From positions 170,643 to 233,518 of the forward strand of contig JAQGDQ010000365.1 in the NCBI GenBank assembly GCA_030141605.1: a stretch of 62,876 bases of DNA. The letters run 5' to 3'. Positions 31,433 through 42,725 of this stretch are shown here, in pieces (within the stretch, counting starts at the first letter, position 1; every line of letters begins with the position of its first letter). The stretch comes from Tubiluchus corallicola. Its lineage: Eukaryota; Priapulida; Priapulimorpha; Priapulimorphida; Tubiluchidae. The position numbers and the translations under genes are program-made. The notes beneath the pieces are model-generated. The model made no database searches and was not told the origin of the DNA. It worked only from the letters and a program-made list of their open reading frames with translations.

Positions 31433-32751
31433 ATGAAAAAGAACTATTATTTTATACTTCTAATCACGCTTTTATTTTGTTTGCATTATCCTCATCAAAC
31501 TTGGGCGCAGTCAACTAACGAGAAAGAAGCACAAGAATATTACAAACAGGCAAATATACTAAGAAAAGAAGAAAAATGGAGTGAAACTATCAATGAATAT
31601 ACAAAAGCGATAGAGTCTAAACATGACTTTTCGGAGGCATACTACTATCGGGGCAATGTGAAAATTAAAATTGCTGATTATGAAGGAGCCATTCAAGACT
31701 TTGATTCTGCAATGAAATATGACCCACAGAGAACGCCTATTTACTTGAATAATTGCGGTGTCGCCAAAAGAACATTAGGAAATTACCGTGAGGCAATGAA
31801 AGATTTTACAGATGCTATAAGAAGAGATCCAAAATATGCTTTGGCATACAGTAATAGAGGAATAACAAAATATGAGTTGGAGTATTATCAAGAGGCAATA
31901 AAAGATTTTGATAAAGCTATAAAACTTGACCCATCAGACTTTTTTACGCTTATGCAACGTGGATTGGCAAAGCACGATATGGGAAATTTTAAGGAGGCAG
32001 AGAAGGATTTTTCTCACTCAATATCTATTAATCAAAACTTTAAAACTATATTTTATTACAGAGGATTGACTAGGCAATTGTTAGGTAGCAATGCAAAGGC
32101 GATATCTGACTTTTCTACTGTGTTGGAGGATGAACCTTCAAACGCAAATGCTTATTTTTACCGTGGAAAATCAAAATATTTTCGCCAAGACTATACAGAT
32201 GCTATAGAAGATTTTAATAAAACAATAGAATTAAAAAGCAACCATGCAGAGGCGTATAATAATAGGGCGAATGCAAAGTATGCTTTAAAACAAGTAGATG
32301 AGGCTATGGAAGATTACTCTAAAGCCATTGAACTTTATAGTGATTATTTGGAGGCATATTACAATAGAGCATCTGTACGACAAGCAGAGTATGATGACTT
32401 AGAGGGAGCATTATCAGACTATAATAGCGTATTGGACATAGATCCGTTTGATAATGAAGCGTTATATCATCGTGCCGAAATAAAATATCTTTTGAATGAT
32501 TTTAAAGGTTCTATTGTAGATTTTGATAAGGCAGAGGAGATTTCTTCACAAAAATTTATGACCAAAGAGTTTTATTATTATCGGGGGCTTGCATTATATT
32601 ATTATTACTTAGAAAGGGTTAAAGCTGATCCGACAGGAAATTACGATGATTTGCTTGTTGGTGCTTGTCAGACCTAACAGTTGCTGATAATTTATTTCAT
32701 TCTAATGCTAATAGAATGAAAAAAAAGCTAAAAATGTTGCCTTGTAGATAA
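31433..32751 (+). pseudogene. TPR-repeat protein with signal peptide, frame broken near the C-terminus
   Basis: A signal peptide (ends TWAQ) is followed by about eleven tetratricopeptide repeats of 34 residues (patterns such as AYYYRGNVKIKIADYEGAIQD and AYSNRGITKYELEYYQEAI). Such proteins are scaffolds. The frame stops at 32677 after GACQT. In the neighbouring frame it continues with SDLTVADNLFHSNANRMKKK to TAA at 32749-32751, which fits the usual capping end (ACxDLxxAxxLxHxxA). One missing T at 32666-32669 explains it. The extension is my reading of the pattern and is less certain than the other breaks. Confidence 0.75.
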
Positions 32752-32767
32752 AAAGGAGCTCTTAAAG

Positions 32768-33631
32768 CTACCGATTTTTTATATCTATTCCCATCAAAAT
32801 GTATCTTATAATGTTTGCTTTTTTCATTAAAAGTTTGCTTGATTCAAAGTCATCAGATTCAATAATTTTTTTAAAGCTTTGAAGTTTTTTAATATATAAG
32901 TCAAGGGACTCAATAACATTGTCTTTGTTTTGCTCAAAAATAGGAGCCCACATTTCAGGGGAGCTTTTGGCTAATCGTGCCGTAGAGGAGAACCCACTTC
33001 CTGCCATATAAAATATATTTCTTTCTTTTTTTTCTTTTTCAAGCACCGTAAGCCCCAAGGCAAACGAACTAATGTGGCTAAGATGTGACACAAAAGCAAT
33101 ATGTTTATCATGTTCTTTTGACGACATATAGTTAATGTGCATATTTATATTTTTATATGTTTTTTTGACAACTTCCAGCTTATCTTTATCGCTTTTTTCC
33201 TTATCACAAATAATCATCATCTTGTTGTAAAGCAGCGTAGAAAATGCGGCTTCTATTCCTGAATTTTCTGTTCCAGCAATGGGGTGGCAAGCAATGTAAG
33301 AAGCTCTGTTTTTATGGTTGGCTACTTTGTTGCATATTACTTCTTTTGTAGAACCAAAATCTACTACTATAGCATTGGGTTTCATTAAATCTAAAACTTG
33401 TAAGATTTGTTCAGCAATAATGTTTACAGGAGTTGCCAATACTATTATATCTGCTTTTTTTACTCCTGTTGTTAAGTCTGCACATTCATCAATAGCGTTT
33501 AGTTCCAATGCTTTGTCAAGATTATCTTTATTGACATCTACACCAGTAACGTAATTTTTCTGTGTAGTATTTTTTATTCCAAGAGCAAAAGATCCTCCAA
33601 GTAAACCCACACCTACAATGCAAAAATTCAT
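32768..33631 (-). CDS. tyrA: Prephenate dehydrogenase
   Basis: This 287-residue enzyme converts prephenate to 4-hydroxyphenylpyruvate for tyrosine. The NAD site VGVGLLGGSFA opens the protein. VDFGSTK, HPIAGTENSG and FVSHLSHISSFAL match the family. There is no chorismate mutase or ACT domain. It overlaps the aminotransferase gene by four bases, so the two are coupled and both probably serve aromatic amino acid synthesis. Confidence 0.9.
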   Translation of the reverse strand: MNFCIVGVGLLGGSFALGIKNTTQKNYVTGVDVNKDNLDKALELNAIDECADLTTGVKKADIIVLATPVNIIAEQILQVLDLMKPNAIVVDFGSTKEVICNKVANHKNRASYIACHPIAGTENSGIEAAFSTLLYNKMMIICDKEKSDKDKLEVVKKTYKNINMHINYMSSKEHDKHIAFVSHLSHISSFALGLTVLEKEKKERNIFYMAGSGFSSTARLAKSSPEMWAPIFEQNKDNVIESLDLYIKKLQSFKKIIESDDFESSKLLMKKANIIRYILMGIDIKNR

Positions 33632-34812
33632 AACTGTTTTATTTTTTTTAGATTAATATTTTTTAAGCGTTTTAGGGCTATGCTCAGTAAATTTTCTTTG
33701 ACACACAAAGATGCTCGTAAGTACCTTTCTCCTTTTTGTCCAAAGATAAACCCTGGGGCAATAAATATATTATGTTGATAAAGTATATAATCTGCCATTT
33801 TTTTGGATGAGCTGACATCATCAGGAATTTTTGCCCATATAAACAAACCTTCTTGGTTTTTATCATAAGTGCACTCTAATTGGTTGAATATTTCGTATAC
33901 TGTATTACGTCTTTTTTTATATATATTATTATTGTTTTGATGCCACTCAGAAGAGTTTAAAAGAGCAAAAGAAGCGGCTAATTGTAATGGGGAAAACATG
34001 CCTGAATCTACATTGCTTTTTACTTTTAGTATTGTGTCAATGTATTCTTTTTTGCCAGATACCCATCCTACTCTCCATCCTGCCATATTGTGAGATTTAC
34101 TCATAGAGTTTAGCTCTATAGCACAATTCTTTGCGTTTTTGATGGAAAGCAGACTAATGGGCTTGCTTTCGTTGAGTATTAGGCTATAAGGGTTATCATG
34201 ACATAAAAGAATTTTTTTTCGCATTGCAAAGTTTACAAACTTTTCAAATAGTTGTTTTGAGGCTTTTGCTCCTGTGGGCATGTTTGGATAGTTTAGCCAC
34301 ATAAGCTTTACGCCTTGCAGATCCATTTTGTCAAGGGTGTCAAAATCGGGTTGCCAGCTCTTTTTTTCTAATAAGGGATACGTAATAACTTCTGATTCTA
34401 ACATTTCAGCAACGGCACGATAGACAGGATAGCCTACTTCGGGAATCAGCACTTTGTCACCTTTGTTAAGAAATGCAAGGGATATGTGGGTTATGCCTTC
34501 CTTTGAGCCTATTAAAGGAAGGATGTCATCGTCAAAATTTAGCTTTACGTTATAATTTTTTTCATACCAGTGGCTTATAGCTTTTCTTAGCTCAGGTATT
34601 CCTCTATAAGAAGAGTAACCATGAGCATTGTCTTTTTGAACTTCTTTTATTAATGCATCAATAGTTAATGGAGATGGTGGCATATCAGGATTGCCAATTG
34701 CCATGTTGATTATGTCCTTGCCTATATCTGTTAATTTTCTTATTTCATTTAACTTAGTAGAGAAATAATATTCATTGATTTTATTTAATCTGTTGGCTGT
34801 TTTTATTATCAT
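33628..34812 (-). CDS. Pyridoxal-phosphate-dependent aminotransferase (class I/II), probably aromatic amino acid synthesis
   Basis: This 394-residue fold-type I aminotransferase has MAIGNPDMPPSP, YSSYRGIPELR, LNYPNMPTGA, HDNPYSLI and the PLP-lysine motif NSMSKSHNMAGWRVGW. It resembles LL-diaminopimelate/aspartate aminotransferases. Its coupling to tyrA suggests it makes tyrosine or phenylalanine from the keto acids, as in the pheA-aminotransferase-tyrA clusters of other Bacteroidota; pheA and a DAHP synthase gene are absent here. The exact substrate is uncertain. Confidence 0.88.
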   Translation of the reverse strand: MIIKTANRLNKINEYYFSTKLNEIRKLTDIGKDIINMAIGNPDMPPSPLTIDALIKEVQKDNAHGYSSYRGIPELRKAISHWYEKNYNVKLNFDDDILPLIGSKEGITHISLAFLNKGDKVLIPEVGYPVYRAVAEMLESEVITYPLLEKKSWQPDFDTLDKMDLQGVKLMWLNYPNMPTGAKASKQLFEKFVNFAMRKKILLCHDNPYSLILNESKPISLLSIKNAKNCAIELNSMSKSHNMAGWRVGWVSGKKEYIDTILKVKSNVDSGMFSPLQLAASFALLNSSEWHQNNNNIYKKRRNTVYEIFNQLECTYDKNQEGLFIWAKIPDDVSSSKKMADYILYQHNIFIAPGFIFGQKGERYLRASLCVKENLLSIALKRLKNINLKKIKQL

Positions 34813-34850
34813 TTATCTGTTTTTATTGTATAGAATTTTTAATAGACACA

Positions 34851-34886
34851 AAAAAAATACTGCCCGAAATTAGGCAGTATTTTTTT
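34851..34886 (-). terminator. Hairpin terminator downstream of the HtrA gene
   Basis: AAAAAAATACTGCC (34851-34864) and GGCAGTATTTTTTT (34873-34886) are perfect complements around an eight-base loop. It lies between the stop of the protease gene and the next minus-strand start. Confidence 0.8.
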
Positions 34887-34903
34887 TGACTAATTTCAGA
34901 GAG

Positions 34904-36388
34904 TTACCAACCTATGCCATAATATACTTCTTTTCCATCTTCATAAACACCTTGTATCAATAAGCCTCCTTTTTTATTATAAAGCATAGAAGCAAAATCA
35001 TCTACATTAGAAACAGGAACTTTGTCTATAGCAGTTATAATAAATCCTATTTTCAATCCTGCATCTTTCCAATTTCCATTTCCTAACTTTATTAGCTTTA
35101 CTCCTCCTTCAATATTGTGTTTATTTATTTCTTGTTCGGTGAGATTTTTAAACACGCCTCCTGCTATTTGAATTTCTTGACTTGCTTTTATAACAGATGT
35201 GTTGTTTGCTACGTTCTTTAATGTAGCGTCAGTTGTTTTTTTATCGCCATTTCTAATATAAGTAACTTTTATTTTATCACCAGGGCGATGCAAAGCAATA
35301 TGTTCTTGTAACTCTGCAACATTATTTATAGGTTTGTCATTAATGGCAATAATAATGTCTTCGGACTTTAACTTTGCTTCATCTGCTGAACCACCTGGCA
35401 CAACATCGCTTATGTACACTCCTGCCAACTGCTTCACTTTATTTTTAATTCGGGAGTCTGTGACGTCTTGTATACTAATTCCTAATAAGGCTCTTTGTAC
35501 AGTTCCAAATTCTATTAAATCTTCCGTTACTTTTTTCACGATAGATGCGGGTACGGCAAATGCGTATCCTGCATAAGTGCCAGTTGTAGTGGCAATAGCT
35601 GTGTTTACTCCTACCAACTCTCCTCTTAAATTTACCAATGCTCCTCCGCTATTACCTACATTAATAGCAGCGTCAGTTTGTATAAACGATTCTATGCTAT
35701 ATTGCCGTCTTAGAATACCAATATTTCTTGTTTTTGCACTTACAATGCCTGCCGTTACGGTTGATTCTAAATCAAAGGGATTCCCTACTGCCAGCACCCA
35801 TTCCCCTACCTGCAAATTTTCTGAATTACCATATTTAAGATAACTTAGTGCTTCGGCATCTATTTTTATTACTGCAAGGTCAGTATTAGGGTCTGTTCCT
35901 ATTACGGTTGCTTGATACTCTCTTTTATCAGAAAGTGAAATACTAATGTTACTAGCATTTTCTATTACATGATGATTTGTTACGATATATCCATCAGGTC
36001 TTATAATTACTCCAGAGCCAGAAGCTTTTCCTTCTCTGTAAGGAGCATCAAAGGGAGATTGTCCAAAAAACTCTTTAAACACGTCACCAAGAGGGTTTTG
36101 TGGATTTTTATTAGGAGTTTTTATTGTTGACTTTATATGCACTACACACTCTTTGGAAATGTTGGCAGCATAAACGAAATTTAATCCATTAGGAACGATG
36201 GCGTTAGAAGAGTCAGAAATCCAGTTGACAAATTTTAAATTGTCGTTGCTTGTTGTTATATAACGATAATTTTGATCATGACCAAAAATAAAGGTATAAA
36301 GAGCTAATGACAGCACTGCTCCTACAATAGATGCAACAACCAAATTTATGAATGAATTGCTTTTTTTTGATGATTTCATTATTTTCAC
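34904..36388 (-). CDS. Periplasmic serine protease/chaperone of the HtrA (DegP/DegQ) family
   Basis: This 494-residue protein has an N-terminal membrane anchor or signal (about residues 12-34). The trypsin-like catalytic triad is H140 (TNHHVI), D170 (NTDLAVI) and S247 (VGNSGGAL). Two PDZ domains follow (about 300-385 and 395-490). It degrades or holds misfolded envelope proteins. An internal ATG at codon 4 is an equally good start. A perfect hairpin terminator closes the unit. Confidence 0.93.
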   Translation of the reverse strand: MKIMKSSKKSNSFINLVVASIVGAVLSLALYTFIFGHDQNYRYITTSNDNLKFVNWISDSSNAIVPNGLNFVYAANISKECVVHIKSTIKTPNKNPQNPLGDVFKEFFGQSPFDAPYREGKASGSGVIIRPDGYIVTNHHVIENASNISISLSDKREYQATVIGTDPNTDLAVIKIDAEALSYLKYGNSENLQVGEWVLAVGNPFDLESTVTAGIVSAKTRNIGILRRQYSIESFIQTDAAINVGNSGGALVNLRGELVGVNTAIATTTGTYAGYAFAVPASIVKKVTEDLIEFGTVQRALLGISIQDVTDSRIKNKVKQLAGVYISDVVPGGSADEAKLKSEDIIIAINDKPINNVAELQEHIALHRPGDKIKVTYIRNGDKKTTDATLKNVANNTSVIKASQEIQIAGGVFKNLTEQEINKHNIEGGVKLIKLGNGNWKDAGLKIGFIITAIDKVPVSNVDDFASMLYNKKGGLLIQGVYEDGKEVYYGIGW

Positions 36389-36487
36389 GTTAATTTATTG
36401 TCGAATATAAATAACACTTAACCTACAAAATTAAATTGTTTTTTTATTTATATCAAACTAAATTCACAAAAAATCACTAAATTTATT

Positions 36488-37084
36488 ATGCGCATAAAAG
36501 GGTTCAAATTTTTATTTCAAATATCATTGACAGAAGCTAAGGGTTTTGTAATATTGATAGGCAGTTTATCTATTCTGTTATTATTCTATTTTTTGCCTTT
36601 TTCTTCGTCACAAGATATTAATTTTCAGGAAAAACAGATGTTGGATAGTATAGCTCTATTATTAGATAGAAAATTTACTCATGATAAATTAACGATAGAT
36701 AGTAAAAGGCAAGACATAAATATAACAGGGCGACAAGCATTAATGAAAATTAAAGGAGTAGGAGATAAAGTTTCTAACAGAATAATTGATTACAGGCAGC
36801 GTTTGGGAGGGTTTATAAGTGAAAGTCAATACAAAGAAATATCTAAATTAAATCATAAAGCAATAGAAGCAATGAAAACAAATTTTTATATAGGCGAAAC
36901 TTTCATTCCTACAAAAATTAATGTTAATCAAGACACACTATTAAGCCATCCCTATTTTTCTGAGATTCATATTGAAAAGATATTAGAATATCGCCAAAAC
37001 GTAAAAATAGATGAAGCAGAGTTTAAAAAAATAATAGAAGATGAAGAGTTATATAATAAAATATTACCATATATTAGATTCTAA
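36488..37084 (+). CDS. ComEA-like helix-hairpin-helix membrane protein
   Basis: This 198-residue protein has one hydrophobic helix (about 20-40) and then helix-hairpin-helix motifs: ALMKIKGVGDKVSNRIIDYRQRLGGF and a weaker repeat near the end (INVNQDTLLSHPYFSEIHIEKILEYRQ). The layout matches ComEA-type proteins, which bind DNA at the outer face of the inner membrane, but many Bacteroidota homologues have no proven competence role. Its stop is two bases before the next ATG. Confidence 0.8.
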   Translation: MRIKGFKFLFQISLTEAKGFVILIGSLSILLLFYFLPFSSSQDINFQEKQMLDSIALLLDRKFTHDKLTIDSKRQDINITGRQALMKIKGVGDKVSNRIIDYRQRLGGFISESQYKEISKLNHKAIEAMKTNFYIGETFIPTKINVNQDTLLSHPYFSEIHIEKILEYRQNVKIDEAEFKKIIEDEELYNKILPYIRF

Positions 37085-37085
37085 T

Positions 37086-37589
37086 ATGACAAGAAATAAG
37101 AAATGTTACTCTATTTTATTGGTGGTTTTTTTGCTATTTGTAAGTGCTTGTTCTCACCGAACCAAGCCTTCTGGTAGCACCAAGTCATTGTCTAAACTCA
37201 AAAAAATAGATTTAGTGGTAGAAAAAGCGCAATCTTTTATGGGAACACCGTACAGATATGGAGGAACTACGGTGTTAGGTATAGATTGTTCAGGATTACT
37301 AATGAGAAGTTTTGAGGCTATAAATGTATACATTCCAAGAACAACTTCTGAGCAATGTAAAGTGGGTAAGCAAGTCACCATTTCTCAATTGAGACGTGGT
37401 GACTTATTATTTTTTTCTGATAAACCTAATAAAAAAACAATAACCCATGCCGGATTGGTCTCAAAAGTGGTCAATGCCAATGAAATTATTTTTGTTCATG
37501 CCTCTTCTAGTAAAGGAGTAATAGAAAACAACCTAAACTCAAACTACTATAAAAAAAGATTTGTAACTGCCAGAAGAATAATTTATTAA
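37086..37589 (+). CDS. NlpC/P60 family peptidoglycan endopeptidase, lipoprotein
   Basis: This protein of about 167 residues has a lipobox (FVSAC). Its NlpC/P60 domain has catalytic Cys in GIDCSGLL, His in THAGLVS and a third polar residue near FVHASSSKG. It cuts cell-wall peptide crosslinks. ATG at 37086 is chosen because the longer reading frame from 37041 would place residues before the signal and overlap the upstream gene. It probably shares a message with the ComEA-like gene. Confidence 0.9.
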   Translation: MTRNKKCYSILLVVFLLFVSACSHRTKPSGSTKSLSKLKKIDLVVEKAQSFMGTPYRYGGTTVLGIDCSGLLMRSFEAINVYIPRTTSEQCKVGKQVTISQLRRGDLLFFSDKPNKKTITHAGLVSKVVNANEIIFVHASSSKGVIENNLNSNYYKKRFVTARRIIY

Positions 37590-37790
37590 ACCCTTAATAA
37601 ATTAAGGCATTATTATTTTTTCAACATTAATTTTTTTAAAAGAAATCATCAAAAAGTTTGCATATATAATAAAAAATAATGAAATTTCGTTGCATGCAAG
37701 TTTAAAGCTAAACTTTACATTTAATTTATGTTACACTTTACAAATGCGTATTAAGTGTTAAAAATATTGTTTAATTTAAAAACTAATTTT

Positions 37791-40700
37791 ATGAAATATT
37801 CCTATCAACAATTATTTTCCTGCATCATTATCTTATTAATAATATCAGGAAGTGCATATGCACAAAGCACCATTACCGTAAAAGGTAAGGTTACAGATGC
37901 CTTAGGAGAAGGATTGCCCGGAGTAAATATTTCTGTTAAAAATACAAACACAGGAACAGTTTCGGACCTAGATGGCAATTATTCTTTAAGCGTAACTGAA
38001 AATGCTACTATAGTATTTACAGCCATAGGACTTATGCCTGTTGAAGAAAATGTAAATAGTAGAACGAAAATTGATGTTACAATGCAAGAAGATGTGAAAG
38101 AGCTAAAAGATGTTGTAATTACGGCATTAGGTATAGAGCGAGAAGCCAAAGCACTATCTTATGGAGCGACACAAATTGGGGGGGACGAATTGGTAGAAGC
38201 AAGAGAAGCAAACATCATCAATAACTTGTCAGGTAAAATGGCAGGTGTACAAATCAACCAGGCAGGAGGAGGAGCAGGAAGTTCTACACGAATTACAATT
38301 AGAGGAAATAGCTTTTTAGGAAGCAATAACCAGCCGCTAGTTGTTGTAGATGGTGTGCCTATTGATAACATGGGTAAATCTACAGATGACCCATGGGGGA
38401 ATAGGCAAATAGATTATGGTAATGGATTGTCAGATATTAACCCTGATAATATAGAGTCAATATCTGTCTTGAAAGGTCCTGCTGCCTCTGCGCTTTATGG
38501 CTCTAGGGCTGGTAGTGGGGTTATTATGGTTACTACCAAAAGTGGAAAGGTTGACAAAGCATTGGGGATAACTTTAAACTCTAATACTACTTTTGAAATG
38601 CCAAGAAGTTATTTAAAAATGCAAAATGAATATGGACAAGGAACAGGGGGCGAATTCCAACCAAACTATTCTGGCAGTTGGGGAAGTCCAATAGATGGGC
38701 GAATGGTTACAGATTGGACAGGTGAAAATAGACCTCTTGTAGCAGAAGGAAATGATATATCAAAAGATTATTTTCAAACAGGTGTAAATACTCAAAATAC
38801 TATTTCACTATCAGCATCAGGAAAGGGTTATAGTTCAATAAACTCATTTTCACACAACTATGGAAAGGGGGTTATGCCCACTAATGAACTGAAAAGATTT
38901 ATGTTAAGTACCAAATCTCTTTTTGATCTAGGAAAACAATTTAGTTCAGAATACAGCATAAATTACACTAACTCAACAGGAAACAACAGACCAAAATTAG
39001 CAGCAGACCCTGATAACCTTATTTTTAACTACGTTACAATGCCTAGAAGCGTAAGTTATAGAGATCTAGAACATCGATTGCGACGTCCAGGAGAATATAG
39101 ACCATGGGGATGGGTTGACAATGATAACGGCAAGGTGTTAAATCCCTATTTTTCTAATAAATATAATACCAATGAGGACAATAGGCATAGAACAATGGGG
39201 TATGGAATGCTTAAGTTTAAACAAAGCGAAATATTTAGTACTCATGTAAAGTATGGGTTTGACTTCTTTTCTTTTAGAAAAAGAAATCAATTAGGAACAG
39301 GAGTACCCTATTGGGTAGATGGAAAAGGGGGAATAACAGAAGAAAAAGAGCAAGGTTTGGAACAAAACATTGAGATATTGAGTCGATTAGGAAAGGATAA
39401 CATTGCTAATTCACCCTTTTCTGGAAGCTTAACTTTTGGAGGGAATTTTATGTTTCAAGATGGCAACTTAATAAAGGCAGAGGTATTAAATTTGTTAGTG
39501 CCTGACTTTTATTCTATTAACAATGCTGTGCCAGGAAAGTTTCTTCTTGAGGAAAAGATTCGTCAAAAAAGAATCTTTTCCGTATTTGGTATGGGACAAC
39601 TGTCATATAATAACTACCTTTATTTGGATGTAACTTTTAGAAATGATTGGTCATCGGCATTGCCACCAGAACACTGGTCGTACTTTTATCCTTCTGTAGG
39701 TTTAAGTGCTGTAATATCTGATATGATGGAGGTTCCTCAGTGGCTTAGTTTTTTTAAATTAAGAGCATCTTATGCAGAGGTGGGTAATGATACAGATCCG
39801 TATCGATTATATTTGACCAATGAAATAGAAATACAGGAGAGGCTGTACAACCTGATATTAAACCAAATTCAAGTTTAAGACCAGAAAGGTTAAAATCTAT
39901 TGAAGGAGGTTTAGAAGCAAAGTTTTTCATGGATAGACTAGGTTTAGACTTTACTTATTATAGAAATGATGCGACAGATCAAATAGTAAAACTACCTGTA
40001 AACCCATCAACGGGCTTTAACTATGAACTTATTAATGCAGGAAACGTTAGAAACTCAGGTATGGAAATTATATTAAGTGGCGTAATTATAAAGCAACAAA
40101 ATTTCACATGGGAAATGAGTATAAACTGGACACGTAACGTAAATAAAATAATAGAACTCACTGAAACAGAAAAACAACAAATTTTAAATGACGATGCTGT
40201 AGGAGATGCCTTCCCTCTTCTTGTTGCAAGAGAAAATGGCGGTTTTGGAGATATATATGCCTATACTTACAAGACAAATGATGAAGGTGATTTGATTTTA
40301 AATGCAAGTGGAGAGTTTCAACGAAGTGAAGAACGTGTATTGGTTGGAAACTTCACTCCTGACTGGTTTGGAGGCATATCCTCATCATTTGTGTATAGAA
40401 CACCTGCAATGGGGCAAATATCGCTTAGAGTATTATTTGACGTAAGACAAGGAGGAGAAATTTATTCGGGAACACTGGCTACTGCGGCAGCATCAGGAAC
40501 AAGTGCCATGACGGCTGAAAATAATAGAAACGATTATGTCATTACTGGTGTAGATGTTGATGGAAATCCTCAGCAGGGAACTATGAGTGCACAAGCTTAT
40601 TGGCAGGCGAAATCTAGCATACAATCTGAGTGGGTATATGATGCAAGCGAATTTACTTTTAGAGAACTTACAGTAGGATATAGTTTCCCAAAACAACTTT

Positions 40701-40879
40701 TTGAAGAAAAACCCATTCAAAACGTTATGATTAGTTTTGTTGCCAGAAACTTACACACTTGGAACAAACTAAATGGTATACCAGCATCATCTTTTACAAG
40801 TTCTAACCAACAAGGATGGGAGTATTATACAATGCCTCTAACCACCACATTAGGATTTAATTTAAAAGTAGGCTTCTAA
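37791..40879 (+). pseudogene. SusC/RagA-family TonB-linked outer-membrane protein, frame broken
   Basis: It has a signal peptide (ends SAYAQ), a carboxypeptidase-like domain (VKGKVTDALGEGLPGVNISV), a plug with the SusC box (ITIRGNSFLG, VVDGVPIDN, LKGPAASALYGSRAGSGVIMVTTK) and the beta barrel. The frame stops at 39878. It resumes one frame over with GEAVQPDIKPNSSLRPERLKS, a typical SusC sequence, and runs to TAA at 40877-40879. One missing A around 39829-39831 explains the break. ATG at 37791 is preferred over the GTG at 37755. The full product would be about 1,030 residues, normal for the family. Its substrate is unknown. Confidence 0.92.
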
Positions 40880-40901
40880 TTTACTAAAACTCTTTAATGT
40901 C

Positions 40902-42506
40902 ATGAATTTGAAAAAATATTATTATTATATAAACAAAAAAATTTACATAACACTTATGTTGTTATTGGTTGTTCTTTTTGCAAACTCTTGTGAAGATTGG
41001 GAAGAACTCAATCATAACCCCAACGAACCGCCCTCACATATAGTAGATCCTGGGCTTAAAATGGGAAGTGTTTTTAAACAATCGGCTTTTACAGCACACT
41101 TACATCAGAGAATACATAATATATATGCAGATATGTTCTCTCAATACTTTATTGGGCATGGTTGGTCAACATATGATTATCAGAGCAACGACGGTTTTAG
41201 CAATGAGTATTGGGCAGAACACTATAAGTGGTTTTTTTCCTTAATAAGCCTTATTGAGGAGTATAAAGACGATGAAGAAAGAGTGAATTCTGTATCAGTA
41301 TTTCGTATCTGGAAAGTGTGGATTACACATAGGGCTGTTGATTTGTGGAGTGACATGCCTTATTCTAATGCTGGAGAAGGCATTTACGATAAAGAAAAAG
41401 ATATTTACTCAGATATGCTCAAAGAACTAAAAGAAGCAACTGCAGATTTGGATGAAAGTAAAATTATATTTGCAGACGCTACCCATGACTTAATATACGG
41501 TGGCAATGTGTTGCAATGGAAAAAATTTGCCAATTCTCTTCGGTTACGCTTAGCAATTCGTATTAGTGATGCAGATCCTAACTTGGCAAAAGCAAATGCA
41601 GAAGAAGCAGTAGCAGGAGGTGTGATAGAGAGCAATGCAGATATTCCATACATGCCTAATTTTGAAGGCTGGGGAAATGGATATAATTATAACTATTATT
41701 TTTGGTGGGGAGTAGGTAATGGCATGGCAATGAGCGAGTCTATGTATAAAACAGTAGTAAATATTGGCGACATAGATTTTAATACAGATGATGTAGATGC
41801 CCCAATAACTGACTATCCTGCAAAAGTAGACCCCAGAGCGACAGTTGTTTATGGGTCAACTTCGCTTAATAAGCCAGATGAGGATTTTAAAGGATCTTGG
41901 AGAGGCTTGCCATTTGGATTATCAAAAAATGATAGAGAGAAACCTGAAAATGCTATGCAAAATGTTTCGAGAGCCAATAAATCTATAAGAGGAGAGTCAC
42001 TTGGGGATCCTAATTTTTACACAGTGAGAAAATTTACAATTATGCCTGCATCAGAGGTTTGGTTTTTAAGAGCAGAAGGAGTGCTTAAAAACTGGGATAT
42101 GGGAGTAGCAGGTAAGAACGCATATGAAGAAGGAGTAAAGCAATCTTTTTATTATTGGGACCTTGATGAAGCCATAGCTGATACATATCTTGCTTCTAAT
42201 GCAACAAACGAATATGGCGTTTCGGCATCGTTTGATGACGTAGATGGAGGCTCAAAGTTGGAAAAGATCATTACACAGAAATATATTGCAGGTTTGCCTG
42301 ACAACTCATGGGAAGCATGGGCTGATTTGAGAAGGTTAGAATTGCCCGTATTAGATTATGGCAATCAATTTAATAGCAATATTGATGAAGGAAACGTAAT
42401 TCAACGTGTAAAATATCCGAGTACGCAAGCATTTACCAATGCAGAGGAGTATGATAAAGTTAAGGAAAATGATAATGAAGGGCACAAGCATTGGTGGTCA
42501 AAATGA
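40902..42506 (+). CDS. SusD/RagB-family surface lipoprotein
   Basis: This 534-residue protein has a lipobox in LFANSCEDWEELN followed by the SusD-like_2 opening. TPR-like helices dominate, and WAEHYKWFFSLI, RIWKVWITHRAVDLWSDMPYS and NSWEAWADLRRLELPVLDYG are typical. It forms the substrate-capturing lid of the SusC barrel encoded 22 bases upstream. No glycoside hydrolase or regulator flanks the pair. The perfect hairpin at 42531-42567 ends the operon. Confidence 0.93.
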   Translation: MNLKKYYYYINKKIYITLMLLLVVLFANSCEDWEELNHNPNEPPSHIVDPGLKMGSVFKQSAFTAHLHQRIHNIYADMFSQYFIGHGWSTYDYQSNDGFSNEYWAEHYKWFFSLISLIEEYKDDEERVNSVSVFRIWKVWITHRAVDLWSDMPYSNAGEGIYDKEKDIYSDMLKELKEATADLDESKIIFADATHDLIYGGNVLQWKKFANSLRLRLAIRISDADPNLAKANAEEAVAGGVIESNADIPYMPNFEGWGNGYNYNYYFWWGVGNGMAMSESMYKTVVNIGDIDFNTDDVDAPITDYPAKVDPRATVVYGSTSLNKPDEDFKGSWRGLPFGLSKNDREKPENAMQNVSRANKSIRGESLGDPNFYTVRKFTIMPASEVWFLRAEGVLKNWDMGVAGKNAYEEGVKQSFYYWDLDEAIADTYLASNATNEYGVSASFDDVDGGSKLEKIITQKYIAGLPDNSWEAWADLRRLELPVLDYGNQFNSNIDEGNVIQRVKYPSTQAFTNAEEYDKVKENDNEGHKHWWSK

Positions 42507-42530
42507 AAGTAGGATATTCTTAATAAGATG

Positions 42531-42567
42531 AACAGCAAAAAGAGGCAACGAGCCTCTTTTTGCTGTT
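42531..42567 (+). terminator. Strong hairpin terminator after susD
   Basis: AACAGCAAAAAGAGGC (42531-42546) is the exact complement of GCCTCTTTTTGCTGTT (42552-42567) around a five-base loop. The 16-bp perfect stem lies 24 bases after the susD stop. Confidence 0.85.
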
Positions 42568-42725
42568 TTATAGTAAAAACACTTTTTTATTAAAAATGCA
42601 CATTTCGTTTTGGTGATTATAATAGTGCATGAAAGCAAGAGAGCCTCTTTGCCTTTGAGTTAAGCAATATCTAAAATCTTTCCTAAACTGGTATAGTCAC
42701 CTAAACTATAAAGAGTTTGCAGGCA

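Noticed and set aside
31433-32751. TPR tandem repeats as a DNA repeat or CRISPR-like array
   Set aside because: The periodicity is 34 residues at the protein level; the DNA units are divergent and there are no spacers.
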